Program-made: the position numbers and the translations under genes
Source of the DNA: Deltaproteobacteria bacterium
Lineage (GTDB): Bacteria; Desulfobacterota; Binatia; Binatales; Binataceae
Direction of reading: 5' to 3'
Assembly (NCBI GenBank): GCA_021780585.1
Contig: JAJXYM010000165.1
Coordinates: 1-5,932 of the forward strand
Length of the DNA stretch: 5,932 nt
The notes under the pieces: generated by a model
What the model was told of the DNA's origin: nothing
The model's input: the letters and a program-made list of their open reading frames with translations, nothing else
Database searches by the model: none
Part shown: positions 5,869 through 5,932 of the stretch, piece by piece
Numbering within the stretch: the first letter of the stretch is position 1
Layout: every line of letters begins with the position of its first letter

Positions 5869-5932
5869 GGAAGCCGCACAGAATTACATCGCGATTCGCC
5901 GACCCGGCGTCCGCGTGCGGTCGTAGACAGTG
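5869..5932. other. Right-edge sequence, no supported gene
   Basis: These last 64 bases hold no start codon with a ribosome site on the plus strand. One minus-strand frame enters from beyond the edge and stops at 5884-5886, reading TVYDRTRTPGRRIAM. It might be the C-terminus of a convergent gene or part of the repeat; the sequence here is too short to decide. Confidence 0.4.

Noticed and set aside
5884..5931. C-terminus of a possible convergent minus-strand gene reading TVYDRTRTPGRRIAM then stop
   Set aside because: Only 15 residues are visible and they adjoin a repeat whose spurious translations often look protein-like; there is too little to call a gene.

Overview
This is a GC-rich bacterial window with five protein genes: a leftward pair on the minus strand and three rightward genes on the plus strand. 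The codon use (many GCG, GGC and GCC codons), the long spurious antisense frames and the gene content fit a GC-rich environmental proteobacterium or relative. The right-hand intergenic repeat translates as MAGLDPAIHAL on the minus strand. I associate that signature mainly with Alphaproteobacteria. The protein families themselves also occur in Binatota, Desulfobacterota and Acidobacteriota, so the lineage is not settled from sequence alone.

Positions 1-2696, minus strand: a family 4 glycosyltransferase (GT-B fold) is followed by an amylo-alpha-1,6-glucosidase type glycogen debranching enzyme. The two reading frames overlap by four bases (GTGA), so they are almost certainly co-transcribed and translationally coupled. 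The debranching enzyme runs off the left edge, and only its first 522 residues are present. Together they suggest alpha-glucan (glycogen-like storage or osmolyte) metabolism.

Positions 2697-2980: a divergent intergenic region with no convincing gene. It must hold the leader of the minus-strand pair and of the first plus-strand gene.

Positions 2981-5726, plus strand: a DsbA-like/2-hydroxychromene-2-carboxylate isomerase-like protein, a luciferase-like flavin monooxygenase and a VOC (glyoxalase/dioxygenase superfamily) protein. Each of the last two has a strong Shine-Dalgarno sequence. A strong intrinsic terminator separates the monooxygenase from the VOC gene, so these are adjacent units and not one tight operon. 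All three families are common in the catabolism or detoxification of aromatic or xenobiotic compounds, but no substrate can be named.

Positions 5727-5932: non-coding. It contains a probable weak terminator and a roughly 118-base composite repeat that begins TGTCAT and ends ATGACA and includes a perfect 9-bp inverted repeat. This is the most unusual non-genic structure in the window. I see no CRISPR array, tRNA, rRNA, transposase, phage gene or clear defence system, and nothing I can honestly present as a new biological system.
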